Assembly (NCBI GenBank): GCA_001414485.1
Contig: LLEY01000022.1
Span: 930,001 to 994,000, forward strand
Direction of reading: 5' to 3'
DNA length: 64,000 nt
DNA from: Calycina herbarum
Taxonomy: Eukaryota > Ascomycota > Leotiomycetes > Helotiales > Pezizellaceae
Shown: positions 46,285-57,160 of the stretch, in pieces
Numbering within the stretch: position 1 is the stretch's first letter
Layout of the letters: every line of letters starts with the position of its first letter
Translations under genes and position numbers: made by a program
The notes under the pieces: model-generated
Seen by the model: the letters and a program-made list of their open reading frames with translations, nothing else
Databases searched by the model: none
Told to the model about the DNA's origin: nothing

Positions 46285-46695
46285 TCATCCCATCTCCCCC
46301 TCCCTCACAGGCCACGAAGTCTTCTGAAGTACAACCCTCCACCCATCAAAATCCTCAAACGTAGCCCCAACCATTTCCCAATAAGGATTCTCACTCTCAA
46401 CTCTCACTCCCCCGGCCTCTTCCAACCTCTTCACAGCTTCTTCCCAAAGTTTCCTGTCTGGTTCATAGAACACGAGTAGATTCTCTTTATTGGGCGCCCG
46501 TGCGACTGTCACCTCATGTTGATGTGTGAATTCTAGATGCCATTGGTATTCTGGATGGCCGAGGATTATACAGTCGAAACTGGCGTGGTCTTCGAAGGAG
46601 GAGAGTTTTGTGAGGCCGAGGCCTTGGATGTAGAATTTGGAGAGGGATGAGAGGTCGTTTGTTGGACGCGCGATGCGGAGGGTTGGGGGCGCCAT
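46285..46695 (-). CDS. VOC / glyoxalase-fold protein
   Basis: Single exon, 136 residues from an ATG at 46695. One vicinal-oxygen-chelate module: LRIARPTNDLSSLSKFYIQG with the family's opening R..(N/R)DL....FY..GLG, then FDCIILGHPEYQWHLEFT, a central loop (NKENLLVFYEP), the helix DRKLWEEAVKRLEEAG, and ENPYWEMVGATFEDFDGWRVVL, where bacterial YycE-like members have NPYW...G.T..DPDG.R. Metal ligands of true glyoxalase I are not clearly present, so a lactoylglutathione-lyase activity should not be assumed. Likely cytosolic (no signal). Divergent from the DUF255 gene. Confidence 0.85.
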   Translation of the reverse strand: MAPPTLRIARPTNDLSSLSKFYIQGLGLTKLSSFEDHASFDCIILGHPEYQWHLEFTHQHEVTVARAPNKENLLVFYEPDRKLWEEAVKRLEEAGGVRVESENPYWEMVGATFEDFDGWRVVLQKTSWPVREGEMG

Positions 46696-47358
46696 TTAGG
46701 AGAGATGCTTTGGCTTTGGAAGATGTTGACTCGAGAAAACTATCGACACAGCTTCTGAATTCTGCCATCCAATCAAATAGATATAGCTAATAGGTAGGTA
46801 ACACAAGACAACAAAACATGAGTACCAATTCGTAGGGGAAACCCCAAGAAGGCAGCAAGAAGAGAATTCTTTTGCTGCTTTCAATCTAGCGTATTTTATA
46901 CAGATACTACACATTGTATCATCTATCTGCATTTCGAAATAAAGCTTCCAAGCTCCGAGGCTCATTCGGGCCTTGCACGGACCTTCAGCTCGCGGCTTAT
47001 CTCAATCTCGTTATCAGGTCAACAACCTCACAAATTTTGTTGATACTCCTGAAAGTCCTCTTGCCTCCCTTTGCGAAAGCATTGGCTCCTCTCACCTGGC
47101 TCTAGGATTTCCATTCGCATATTTCTGGACCGAGTTTCGACACAGCAACTCCTCCCAAGCACAATCTGTATCAAAATCGCAACCCCCACCAAAACACTTA
47201 CCCCACCCACGCACGACCTCAAAGCCGGATCTTACGGTCACAAGCACAAGCAGAACAAGGGTTCGAAATAGAAGGTCAAACCTTGATTCCAGTTCTCTCT
47301 TCGATACTCCACATTCTGCATACCATCGCACACGGCCCTCCCGAAATCATACGTGGCC
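46696..47358. promoter_or_regulatory. Divergent promoter region, VOC gene / DUF255 gene
   Basis: 663 bp between two starts facing away from each other; no coding frame of note. The right half (46960-47350) is CA/C-rich on the plus strand, typical of fungal leaders. A TTG-to-GTG in-frame extension exists at 47353 but the first ATG is 47359. Confidence 0.5.
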
Positions 47359-50073
47359 ATGATGGCGGCACATCTTCGTGGGGTGGATGGCGACGGAAAG
47401 ACTTTAGGCCAGGCACTTAATGAGAATCCGAGTGGAAATGCACCTGTTACTGTTACGGAGGAGGAGAAGGAGAAGACTGTGCTGGTTAATAGGGCTGGGG
47501 AGAGTAGAAGTCCGTATGTGAAGGCGCATTCTTCGAACCCTGTCGCATGGCAGATATGGGGGGAGGAAGCTATAGATCTGGCGAGGAAAGAGAACAAACT
47601 TTTGTTTGTGAGCATTGGCTATAGTGCTTGTCATTGTAAGTTGGCGTATCCTCAATAAAAATACAGATACTAACAAAGTAGGGTGCCATGTAATGGAACG
47701 GGAGTCCTTCGAGAACGACGAAATCGCAACGATCCTCAATACCGAATTTATACCAATCAAAATCGATCGGGAAGAGCGGCCGGATATCGATCGAATTTAT
47801 ATGAATTTTGTGCAAGCTACAACTGGTTCTGGGGGCTGGCCTCTGAATGTCTTCGTCACTCCAGATCTCGAGCCTGTTTTTGGTGGAACATATTGGCCTG
47901 GACCAACGAGCAGTACAACCTCTCATGAAGACCAGGTTGATTTTCTCGGAATTCTAAACAAGCTTTCAACGGTTTGGAAGGAACAGGAAGATAGATGTCG
48001 ACAAGACTCTTCGCGGATATTACAACAACTGAAGGACTTTGCACAAGAAGGTACACTTGGAGATAGACTCGGAGAGGGAGGAGAAGCACTCGATATTGAA
48101 TTATTGGAGGAAGCATACCGGAATTTCATTTCAACTTACGATCCTAATAATGGTGGATTTGGATCAGCACCAAAATTTCCCACCCCAGCGAAGCTCTCAT
48201 TCCTTCTGCGACTTGGTCAATATCCTTCGATTGTCCTAGATGTGATCGGAGAACTCGGGGGTCAAAATGCAGAAAATATGGCAATATCAACACTGCGGAA
48301 AATGGCAAGAGGTGGAATTCATGATCATATTGGTTCTGGGTTTTGCAGATACTCTGTCACAGCAGATTGGTCCTTACCCCATTTCGAAAAGATGCTCTAC
48401 GATAATGCCCAATTGCTCCACATTTATCTAGACGCCTTCTTAATATCGCGAGATCCCGAACTACTTGGAGTTGTTTATGACATTTGCACATATCTCACTA
48501 CAACTCTTGGTCATCCTGAAGGCGGATTCTACTCAAGTGAGGATGCCGATAGTTATTATAAAAAGGGAGACTCGGAGAAACGAGAAGGTGCTTTCTACGT
48601 GTGGACCAAACGAGAGTTTGAAAATGTCTTGGGACCTCAAGCTGAACCTATTTTATCCGCATTTTTCAATGTTAGTGGCCACGGAAATGTTTCGGCGGAA
48701 AATGATTCTCATGATGAGTTCTTGGACCAAAATGTTCTTGCCATTACGAATACACCGACCACACTTGCAAGTACATATGGTATGAAGCAGACTGAGGTAG
48801 TCAATATTATCAAAGATGGGAAAGCTGCGTTATTGGCCCATAGAGAAAAGGAGCGTGTTAGACCAGATTTAGATGACAAGATTGTTGTGAGTTGGAACGG
48901 AATTGCCATTGGTGCTTTAGCTCGAACCGCGGCTGTCATCAAAGGGTTTGATCCAGAGAACTCCGAGAAATATTTGGCTTCGTCACTGAACGCCGCCACT
49001 TTTATCAAGGACAAGCTTTATGATGAGCCAACAAAAACCTTATACCGAGTATGGCGGGAAGGGCGTGGAGATACTGCTGGATTTGCAGACGACTATGCTT
49101 TCCTGATTGACGGTCTTATCGATTTATATGAAGCCACATTCAACGAAGAATGGCTTCATTGGGCCGACGATTTACAGCGTAGGTTAAATTTCCGATCCAA
49201 TCCTATCTACCCCTTTCCGCTTCATTTGACTAACAAAATACAGAATCTCAAATCTCCCAGTTCTACGACGAATCCAGAACCGGCGCCTTCTTCTCCACCT
49301 CCTTCTCCGCCCCCCACGTAATCCTGCGTCTAAAAGATGGAATGGACACCAGCGAACCCTCCACAAATGGCATCTCCTCCTCAAACCTCTACCGCCTCTC
49401 CAATCTGCTTAACGACACTTCCTACGCCAAAAAAGGAAAAGAAACGATCGCCTCTTTCGAATCAGAACTTATGCAATACCCATGGCTTTTTGCTTCTTTC
49501 ATGCCTAGTCTTGTTGCCGATCACCTTGGTGTGAAGGGGATTGTTGTGTCAGGGGATGGAATCGCGGATACGAAGATTAAGGCTTTTGAGAAGCAGCCTA
49601 GGGGTGCGCTGGGGACTTTCACAAGAGTCAATGGGCAGAATACGTGGCTGAGGGAAAGGAATGAACTTTTGCAGAACTTTGGGCTGGATGGCAAACCACG
49701 AATTCTAATATGCGAAAATAGCACTTGCAGAGAAGAAGGGTTGGTCTCTTTGCCGGATACTGAGAAGGCAACTACTCCATCCATCGAAAAACCCAGCCCT
49801 CTCTCGAGATCGGGTTCTGATGAGAAAACTACTTCGACGGAAAAAACTACCTCTACCGAAAAGCCTGCTCTTACAGAAACCACCTCATCAGCAAACGTTG
49901 AAACAGAACCTTTGGAATTCCAAAAGATACCAATTGAATCCAAAACCGTGGTTGCGGCTCCCCTGGTGGCTCAAGATCAGAATCAACCATCAACAAAAGC
50001 AACAGAAGCGAAAGACGTTGTCATTCCACAGCCTGTACCTGCGGCACCTGGACAGGAGAATGTGAAGCCTTAG
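47359..50073 (+). CDS. DUF255 / SSP411-type thioredoxin-fold protein
   Basis: Three exons, join(47359..47635, 47682..49178, 49244..50073), 867 codons; both introns are short with TACTAAC and GACTAAC branch sites. Splicing rebuilds the family hallmark SACHWCHVMERESFE: C91-H-W-C94 is the redox-like CXXC of the N-terminal thioredoxin-like domain, followed by IKIDREERPDID and TGSGGWPLNVFVTPDLEPVF. The larger C-terminal part is an (alpha/alpha)6-barrel-like region (GGIHDHIGSGFCRYSVTADW, LPHFEKMLYDNAQL, EDADS, DDKIVVSWNGIAIGALA, SQFYDESRTGAFFST). This is the SPATA20/YyaL family; its biochemical role is unsettled. A ~110-residue Ser/Thr/Lys/Pro-rich tail (EKTTSTEKTTSTEK) goes beyond the usual end. 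The start at 47359 gives the shortest reasonable N-terminus; 47362 is equally possible. No clear mitochondrial presequence. Confidence 0.93.
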
Positions 50074-50997
50074 CGATGGGAAGGGAAGGTGGAGAACGAG
50101 AGAAGAGATGAAATGATGATTATACGGGCGTTAAGAATTTCATTTATGGAGTCATGAAAGGATTGGGATCTGGGAGGAGGTTTTTGGACGATTTTCGTTG
50201 TACCTTTTCGATCGCTTGCTCGACTTGGAGCGGGCAATTTTTAGAGACGAGGGTGGTTTTTGTTTTTGGGACATAGGAGAGGATTGATGGGAGATTTAAT
50301 GATGCTCCTAGAATATTGAATTTAGTGAGTGCAGTACCTGCCCACTCGGTGATGAATCTTTAAAAAAATTAGTCGAGGGGAATGAGGTATAAGAGGACGA
50401 GTCACCCAAAAATGGGGAGTAATCCGCAAGTAATCCACAAGTAACCCACGAGTAAGCGACGAATAAGCTATAGGTTAGCTATCGGTCAACGAGTATGCGA
50501 CAAAATGACGAGTAAGCTACATGACAATGAGTCAGCTACAAGACAGCAAGTAACCCACAAGAGGTTGAGTAAGCCACGAAAATAAAAGTAAGCCACAAGG
50601 GAGCGGGTACGCCATATGAGAACGAGTGGGTCACACGAACACGAGTAAGCCAGTGGAGGACTAGTAAGCCAGGAGAAAACTAGTAAGCTACGAGTGAGCT
50701 ATTAAAATGTGAGTAAGTTACACAAACACAGGTAAGCCACAAGAGTGCGAGTAAGCCAAAAGATCCTCAAGAGCGAATGTATTGGGATAATTGAACTTAT
50801 TAATTCAATTGTTCGAGGGCTTTGGGTATACTATACTTTTATGTGTCTCAATAGAACAGTGACAGCGGGGACTTGAGCACTGGGATCTTCACTGAAATAA
50901 GTACCCCCGCAGTGAGCTCTCTTGGTAGATTGAGAAATCTATCTCAACCCAACAAAACCAAAGCACCAAAACTTGCCAAATAAATTATCATTAAATC
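50074..50997. other. Convergent intergenic gap with degenerate minisatellite
   Basis: 3' flanks of the DUF255 and PEX16 genes. No gene. The middle is filled by the repeat listed at 50403-50765; the rest is unremarkable. Confidence 0.7.
50403..50765 (+). repeat. Degenerate short repeat, consensus GAGTAAGCCAC
   Basis: More than 20 imperfect occurrences of GAGTAAGCCAC(AA) or variants (AAGTAACCCAC, GAGTAAGCTAC, GGGTACGCCAT, GTGAGCTA) at irregular spacing of roughly 13-25 bp, all in one orientation. Not coding: the spacing is not a multiple of three and stops (TAA) are inherent. Confidence 0.8.
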
Positions 50998-52107
50998 TCA
51001 ATTCGAGCTAGTACTAAAATAATACCCATCCCACAAATACAAATAATCATCCAAAATTCCACTAACCAACCCGGGCAACCGTTCACTCGTCCTATGCAAA
51101 AAGCCCTTGGTAACATTCTCGTAAAACGCCCCCCTCATAGCCCACCATCCCATCGCCCACCCTCTTTTATTCCATTGCTCCCTTTCTAACGCAGTTGTTC
51201 GCAAGCCATCTTTTCGTAGTTGACGAGCTGCGTATTCGATGCTTAGGCCTAGGAGCCAGGGTTGCCAATTCTTCTTATCGCGCGATCGGGACATGGCGAC
51301 TGCATAGATGACTGGTTGCAGGATATGCAAGATTTCTGCCAGTTGCGCCGATCCTTGGAGTTTGTTTAGGAGGGTGGAGGGCGCTTTGATGTCATCCGCA
51401 GTCAAAACTTTTGAAAGCAGATAGGAGGAGATATCGCTTGGATTCGGGAGACTGGGGAGTGATAATCCTGTGCGTGGCATTTTATAATCTTTCCCCTGGA
51501 TTTGTGGATGCGGTCGTCCTTCTAATTCCGCTTCTAAGAATGTCTCCTCGTCTTCTTGCTCTTCTGGACGTTCTTCTTCGGGGATGAGTTCTCGTTCTGG
51601 TAATGCGGGGGAAACGAGGGGTCGTGAATTTGTGATTTTTAAGAGGAAGAGGCGGCATATTGCTTTTATTACTTCGAGGAGAACGACGATTCGCCAACGT
51701 ATTTTTTCGCCTTTTCGTTTCGCGGTCATTTCCCAGAGGAGTTCGGTGTATTGTACTATCGCCAGTATTGTCGCCACCCTTCTGTAGAATTTACTTTTCT
51801 GGATCCAGAATTTTGTATACCGGTTATGGGGACTTTGTTGGTGGGGGGCTCCGGGAAGTTTACTGAGGGAGCGCGTAAGGAGGGTATCGTGGTACATGGA
51901 GAGGAGTTGGATGGAGGAGTGGAGGGATTCGGAGGCTAGTTCTGCGTCGCGGAAGCGCCCCGGGATTATGTATGTCAGGGATCGTAGTGCGGATTCGATT
52001 TGAGTTACTGAGGATTGGTGGGTGGTTATGAAGGTGCCGTATAGGGAGAGCCATTTTGGTGGGAGGGTGAGGGCGTGGGGGAGGGAGCGTGGTTTGGAGG
52101 TTGACAT
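50998..52107 (-). CDS. PEX16: Peroxin PEX16, peroxisomal membrane biogenesis protein
   Basis: Single exon, 369 residues from an ATG at 52107. PEX16 family throughout: PKWLSLYGTFITTHQSSVTQ, SALRSLTYIIPGRF.DAELASE, the sequence SLLSMYHDTLL-like, the TKFWIQKSKFYRRVATILAI block, WRIVVLLEVIKAICRL, an acidic linker (PEEQEDEETFLEAELEG, residues ~185-205), LAEILHILQPVIYAVAM, WLLGLSIEYAARQLR, and a C-terminal ALEREQWNKRGWAMGWWAMRG.FYE with LVSGILDDYLYLWDGYYF. PEX16 sits in ER/peroxisome membrane and helps target peroxisomal membrane proteins, working with PEX3 and PEX19. Length is normal for fungi. Shares a 317-bp promoter region with the F-box gene. Confidence 0.95.
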   Translation of the reverse strand: MSTSKPRSLPHALTLPPKWLSLYGTFITTHQSSVTQIESALRSLTYIIPGRFRDAELASESLHSSIQLLSMYHDTLLTRSLSKLPGAPHQQSPHNRYTKFWIQKSKFYRRVATILAIVQYTELLWEMTAKRKGEKIRWRIVVLLEVIKAICRLFLLKITNSRPLVSPALPERELIPEEERPEEQEDEETFLEAELEGRPHPQIQGKDYKMPRTGLSLPSLPNPSDISSYLLSKVLTADDIKAPSTLLNKLQGSAQLAEILHILQPVIYAVAMSRSRDKKNWQPWLLGLSIEYAARQLRKDGLRTTALEREQWNKRGWAMGWWAMRGAFYENVTKGFLHRTSERLPGLVSGILDDYLYLWDGYYFSTSSN

Positions 52108-52424
52108 CTTGGGAGATGGGTGGCGCGAAGGCCGAAATGGGGATAAAGGAGTGCCGCGATCGTAGATAGAATGGAAATTTTAACAAAAAGGAATGAATTT
52201 GTGGGCGTTGATGATGGAAATCTATGGTGTTGTCGTGTTTTCGTCTGATTGAGTTAACCAAGTTCAGGGGAGGCTGGCGATTGCGAGCCTCGGCATAGAT
52301 TTCGGTACGGCACGTGCCTCTATGCGGCGATCGATGCCGATAAAGATAACAACAATGAAGCAGCCTTATACATTTGGCCTTATGAAGCTATCTCCAACTT
52401 CGACCCGACAACATCTCTTAAACA
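52108..52424. promoter_or_regulatory. Bidirectional promoter, PEX16 / F-box gene
   Basis: 317 bp between divergent starts. At 52309-52318 a 10-bp palindrome GGCACGTGCC contains CACGTG, a bHLH (Cbf1-like) site, about 107 bp before the F-box ATG and 200 bp before PEX16. No TATA box is evident. Confidence 0.5.
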
Positions 52425-54098
52425 ATGCCTTTAAAACGCCGCTGGTCAGGCGCAAGCAATACGAATCCACCCTCAAAACGAACCCGAACAATCGGTCCAA
52501 ATGATCGCCTCTCTTCTCTCTCTTCCGAGCTCTTAATACGCATCCTCCACCACCTCCCAATAGAAACTCTCCTCATCTGCCAATCCCTTTCCCACCATTT
52601 TTATACTCTTACCTCCGACTCACAAATATGGAAGTCCCTATACTACTCCCGTTTCGTTCTCCCCCGCGCTCTCAGAATCCCAGGCATAAAATTGAATGCG
52701 CCATCCGACGCGATACGTTTTTCAAGTCGAAGGAGTAAATGGTTAGACGATGATATGCTTGTGAATAGACGCGATGGGGGGAAGACGAATTGGAAAGGAC
52801 AGTATAAGTTAAGACACAATTGGAGTAGGGGAGCTTGCGAGGTTCAAGAGATTAGAGTGAGGGAGAGACCTTCTATACCCGGGATGTTGGTTAAACTTGC
52901 TGAGGGAGTTGTGATTACTGTTGAGAAGGAGGATGGATTAAGAGCTTGGGATTTGAAGAAGAAAGAGCTTGTTGCGTCTTGCCTATTAGTTGGGAATGGG
53001 GCACCCACTTGTGTCGCGGTTGACGAGGGGGATGGGAAGAGTGGCCTTGGAATTGCGATTGGATTTGAAGACGGTGGATGGGGTTCTTGGAGACTGGATG
53101 TTGGAAATAAGACGTTTCAGCAAGGGTATCGACATCCGAGGAGTAGTAATGGGATGTTGAGCGCGATTGCTTTTGCGAACCCTTATATACTTACAATTAC
53201 AGACTCGCAGCTATTATCACTTTATACATTTACACCAACCACGAAAGCAAAAGATTTACCAGAAGCAAGGAATATATCGGGAGAAGAATCATTAGAATCA
53301 ACACTCTCAGATTTAGAACCGAGGACAACCATCAAGTCAGAACCAAATCCTGTTTCGAAAACAGAACCATACCTCCTGGCGTCGCTAAAATCACACACCT
53401 GCTGGCCCCCCCTCTCCCTCTCCATCCGCCCAACACCCTCAACCATAATAGCAAGCATCGCCTACTCGCTCCCCACCTACCTCTCAGGCTACACAATCGG
53501 CCTCCAAGAACTCCACATCTCCCCCAGTTCCGGAACCATATCCTCTTCCCGGTTAACATCCGCACTTCCCCAAGGCTTCACTTCTTTCTCCCCAACTTCT
53601 CTCTCGCCCCCTAAGCAACCCACAACTCTCACACCACCAACCTCCCTCTCCTACTCACACCCATATATCCTGGCTACACATCTCGATAATACACTTTCCC
53701 TTTATTTGTGTACTTCTACTAAGGAGAAATTGGAGTTAAGTCAGGGAACTAAGTTGTGGGGGCACACTTCTTCTGTTGGGAGTGCGGAGATTACTAGTCG
53801 CGGGAAGGCGGTTAGTGTTAGTACCCGTGGTAACGAACTACGGGTCTGGTCGTTGGAGGGGGGGTTTTCGAGTTCAAGGAGGGGGAGGGAGGGGTTGAGG
53901 GATAGGAGTATACAGATACGTAGAGTCGGGAATGAGTCGCAAGGGGATGAAATGGCAGGAGGAATAGGGATGATGGAATGGAACGATGAAGAAGTTACGA
54001 CGAGGAAGCATTGGGTTGGATTTGATGATGAGGTTGTCATTGTACTTAAGGAGGATGCTGGGGGGAATCAGGCGTTAGTGGTTTATGATTTTACTTAG
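52425..54098 (+). CDS. F-box protein with WD-like C-terminal half
   Basis: Single exon, 557 residues. A basic N-terminus (PLKRRW, PSKRTRT) that could serve nuclear entry is followed by an F-box at residues ~28-75 (LSSLSSELLIRILHHLPIET, then CQSLSHHFYTL..D..IWKSLYY), the surface that binds Skp1 in SCF ubiquitin ligases. From about 145 there are degenerate beta-propeller repeats: LAEGVVITVEKEDGLRAWDL, LRAWD-type ends, GMLSAIAFANPYILTITDSQ, KLWGHTSSVGSAEITSRGKA and ELRVWSLEGG. A Ser/Thr/Pro-rich insert lies at ~285-330. It would select substrates for ubiquitination; targets unknown. No ortholog name is certain. Confidence 0.88.
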   Translation: MPLKRRWSGASNTNPPSKRTRTIGPNDRLSSLSSELLIRILHHLPIETLLICQSLSHHFYTLTSDSQIWKSLYYSRFVLPRALRIPGIKLNAPSDAIRFSSRRSKWLDDDMLVNRRDGGKTNWKGQYKLRHNWSRGACEVQEIRVRERPSIPGMLVKLAEGVVITVEKEDGLRAWDLKKKELVASCLLVGNGAPTCVAVDEGDGKSGLGIAIGFEDGGWGSWRLDVGNKTFQQGYRHPRSSNGMLSAIAFANPYILTITDSQLLSLYTFTPTTKAKDLPEARNISGEESLESTLSDLEPRTTIKSEPNPVSKTEPYLLASLKSHTCWPPLSLSIRPTPSTIIASIAYSLPTYLSGYTIGLQELHISPSSGTISSSRLTSALPQGFTSFSPTSLSPPKQPTTLTPPTSLSYSHPYILATHLDNTLSLYLCTSTKEKLELSQGTKLWGHTSSVGSAEITSRGKAVSVSTRGNELRVWSLEGGFSSSRRGREGLRDRSIQIRRVGNESQGDEMAGGIGMMEWNDEEVTTRKHWVGFDDEVVIVLKEDAGGNQALVVYDFT

Positions 54099-55282
54099 AT
54101 TTCTATTCACATTTGTAATGAGATTTAGAATATATGGGTTGTAAGCCAGGGGGTATTCAATGTAATATATTAAGATCTTAAGCGGTTTTTATATTCAAGT
54201 ATGATGGTTTTCTTGAGTATTGGTTTCAAGAGGTTTGAGATAAAATTCCCCTGAGCACTTACTGAGTTGGTATAACTGAGAGAGTCGATCACTATTCTAG
54301 GTACATCGTAATATATGTCATATGAAAACAGTATACTAGATCGCCTAGAATAGTTGAATTCACTAACCGAGCTTTAGAAGAACCCTCCTACTTGTGTTCT
54401 TGTTTTAGTCTACTGGTATACTGAACTGAATTACAGCAGGCTCGCTAATACAACGTTTTCATGTCAATGCATAGAGTATCGCAGTCGTATTCCTTATACT
54501 AGATCTGTTTGGACGTAATTCACTTGATGGTTTTCACCTAAATATTTATGAGACTGAGGCTTTCTTTTGGATTTCAAATATTCTTGAGGAGGGAATTAAG
54601 CTGTATAATCTCTCGTTATTTAATAGCGACGCTGACTCTAAACTATTTTGTATTTGCGGGAAAAACAAGTCTCTTGCTCATCACTTAAGTTCTACACTCC
54701 TACATAGGAAGTTGCTTTTGATCTAAAACATCCTCCTTGTCTAGCTTGTCTAACTCTGTTCTCTTAGGGGGTCGAGCAAAGCAGTTTCAAAATTATGTCT
54801 TTTCCAACGAGGATACAATAAAAAACAGGAATTCGAAATTAGTCAAAGGAACCTAATACTCTTAATCCTCAATTCTATCAAAATTTGGCTTCAAAGTCTT
54901 CGAAGACTGTGGTTCAATTCGGTGCCAGTTAAAGTAATGGAGGAAGAAACTGGTATTTTGAATTGTATTTACTTTGTGTATTTCGACAAACGCCAAAATG
55001 AGTATAATGGAGATTATATAAATAAAATACAAGAAAGGGGGATGTTAGAAACCACCCAAAGCTCTGGAAAGAATAACAGTAGAAGGAATGTTTGTTTTCT
55101 TCCCGCTAAAAGGTTCACTTTGGGAATCTGAAGTTTACTCGATGAGCTTCGCTTAGCGAAGTTCACTTGGTGAAGTTGACTTAATGAATTTCACTCAACG
55201 AGGTTTGTTTCACAAATATCCTTCTAAATGTCTCATTGCACTGATAGCAAATAAGCCCAACAGGTACCTCCATAAACCCTAT
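54099..55282. other. Intergenic, no gene seen
   Basis: 1.2 kb between F-box and 2EXR relic. An open stretch at 54922-55131 (69 codons) has no recognisable features. At 55147-55161 lies a perfect palindrome CTTCGCTTAGCGAAG, followed by short GAAGTT(C/G)AC repeats up to 55205, including TTCACTTGGTGAA. Confidence 0.55.
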
Positions 55283-56480
55283 CTACCACCTAATTTGCTT
55301 CTGCCACCGCCTAATACTCCCCCCCCTCTGATATCTTTCCACCACCTTACACAATAAAACTCTCTCAATTTCCTCATTCATGTTCCTTTCCTCCTCTTCA
55401 AATACTTTCATATCTTCCACTCCTTCAATTTGATCTCCTTCGTCATTCCCCTTTTCCTCCCTTGGCAGACTATCATCAACCCCAAAATGATAAATTGGAA
55501 ACCCAGTACAATAATGCGACATCATCGCAATCGGACACCTCTGCACAAATCCCAATTTTAAATGTAAAAAGGTCAATCTTTCCTCTGTAGGGAATGGAGG
55601 TGGTTGGTAATCTGGTTGTAAAGGCGAAGGTATTGATAGAGGTGTGAGGAGTGGTGGTTGTAATCGCAAGTCAAAAATTCCTCCACCTCTCCCAGGTCCT
55701 CCCCATCTACCAGGTCTCGGCATATGAATAGCTACTCTTCGGATGCTTGCAAGTTCCTTTTTATGTTCATGATGTTTTGAAGTTTCCCCGGGTACCATGA
55801 TAAAGGATAAAACTCCATAGAATGCAAATCCTCTCCACTCCTACAAACAAAAGACTTCGCATCAAAAAAGAAAACATCTTTCTCGAAATCTATCCACCCA
55901 GGCACACTCCCAGAAGCTTTCGTATAACAATGTGAAGCAACGGCAAAAGCTTCCGGACTGACAAAGAGAAGGACTGGATCTTCAACCTCATTTATCCTCC
56001 TGAACCACAGTCCATATGAGGTAGAGGTAGAGGTAGAGGTAGGAACCTCCCACTTAATAACCCACCATCTCCCCATCCCAAGATCTTTTTTGGTATGTTT
56101 AAACCTCTTCTCCTTGATCCCCATATCACAATCTCGAACCCCACCGTGAGGAAAGGGCAACTTCCCTGCTTCATCGTCCTCCCTCACATACCCTCTCTCT
56201 CTACACTCCATACTATCCTTCCATCTGTACTCATGACTAACATCCGCATGGCTCTCCATATCCTTACCAATACCGCCAACTTCCCCTCTGATCATTGATA
56301 GCTCAAGATCATTCTTGTCTGAGGCAAATAAGATTGAAATTTTCAGTCTGCGTTGGGAGTGGTGGCGCTTCTCGCTGTTTTTGGAGGTGGATGAGCCTCG
56401 GTGGAAGAGCTCGGGTAGCGAGGGACCAGATGATGTGACGAATATCAATCGGTAATCTCTAGAAGTATTGAAACATGTTC
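55283..56480 (-). pseudogene. 2EXR-type protein gene, decayed
   Basis: Minus strand. Near 56470-56320 one frame reads F.RLPIDIRHIIWSLATRALP, the start of the fungal 2EXR domain (LP.EIR..IW..A), but with TAG directly before RLP and TGA about 50 codons later. The following part lies in another frame (56448-55796): WVIKWEVP, LFVSPEAFAVASHCYTKASG, WIDFEKDVFFFDAKSFVC. Then a 50-nt intron (55746-55795, GTACCC..GCAAG) joins phase-correctly to CIRRVAIHMPRPGRWGG and an acidic tail ending at 55283. The frame break between the first two parts has no usable donor site, so a frameshift plus stop is likelier than an intron. 2EXR proteins have no established function. A wrong gene model or sequence error is the alternative. 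Confidence 0.5.
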
Positions 56481-57160
56481 ATCGAGTTGGTGAACTTTGC
56501 TGAATTCCTCGGTTCGGCTAGTGAAGATGTAGATTTTAAAGTCTTCTATATCGCGATTCAGTATTTGTAAACAGATAGATTGGAATGATTTGGATCTCAT
56601 GGAAAGTATTAACTTGTTTGGAGAATCACCTTTATACCGATTCTCTCCTGGGCTAGTTATGAAGTTCGGATTCATTTCTATACTAATATTTAGTTTAGGA
56701 TATCAAAGATGACGAGCGTTGAACCTTCCTTCTTCTCAGCTCTTATAGAAATCGACTCATGGTCCTTCTAGCGAGAAGACAGGAGAAGATGCCTAAAATT
56801 ACGTAAAGAAAAAAGTCAACACAAGCGACCTGGCATGAATACCACCAAAATGCCACCCTACTGCCGCTTTCGGTACGTCAGAGATGGAAAATATCCTCTA
56901 CAAATATAGGAGTATTTGTAAAAGTCAAATACTTGGACACTCTTATACTGTACTCCCCAGCCAACTCACCAACTCGAGAAGTATTCAAAACCATTTCAAA
57001 GATCATAAGAGTTACGCAGCTATTCCCAACCCTTCAGTCAACATCCCCCTTCACGATAAAGCCTTCATCTCTCATCCGTGCCCTCCTTTCCTCTTAAACC
57101 TCCATTCCTCGTAACAGCAATGTAACAGCAAGGAAAGTCAAACTCCACAACTGCACTACA
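56481..57160. other. Intergenic, no gene seen
   Basis: Between the two decayed genes. A 76-codon minus-strand stretch (56445-56675) overlaps the 2EXR start in a different frame and could hold its original N-terminus, but nothing is recognisable. Confidence 0.45.

Noticed and set aside
54895..54930. GGTTCAATTC resembling a tRNA B box
   Set aside because: No matching A box or cloverleaf can be folded around it.
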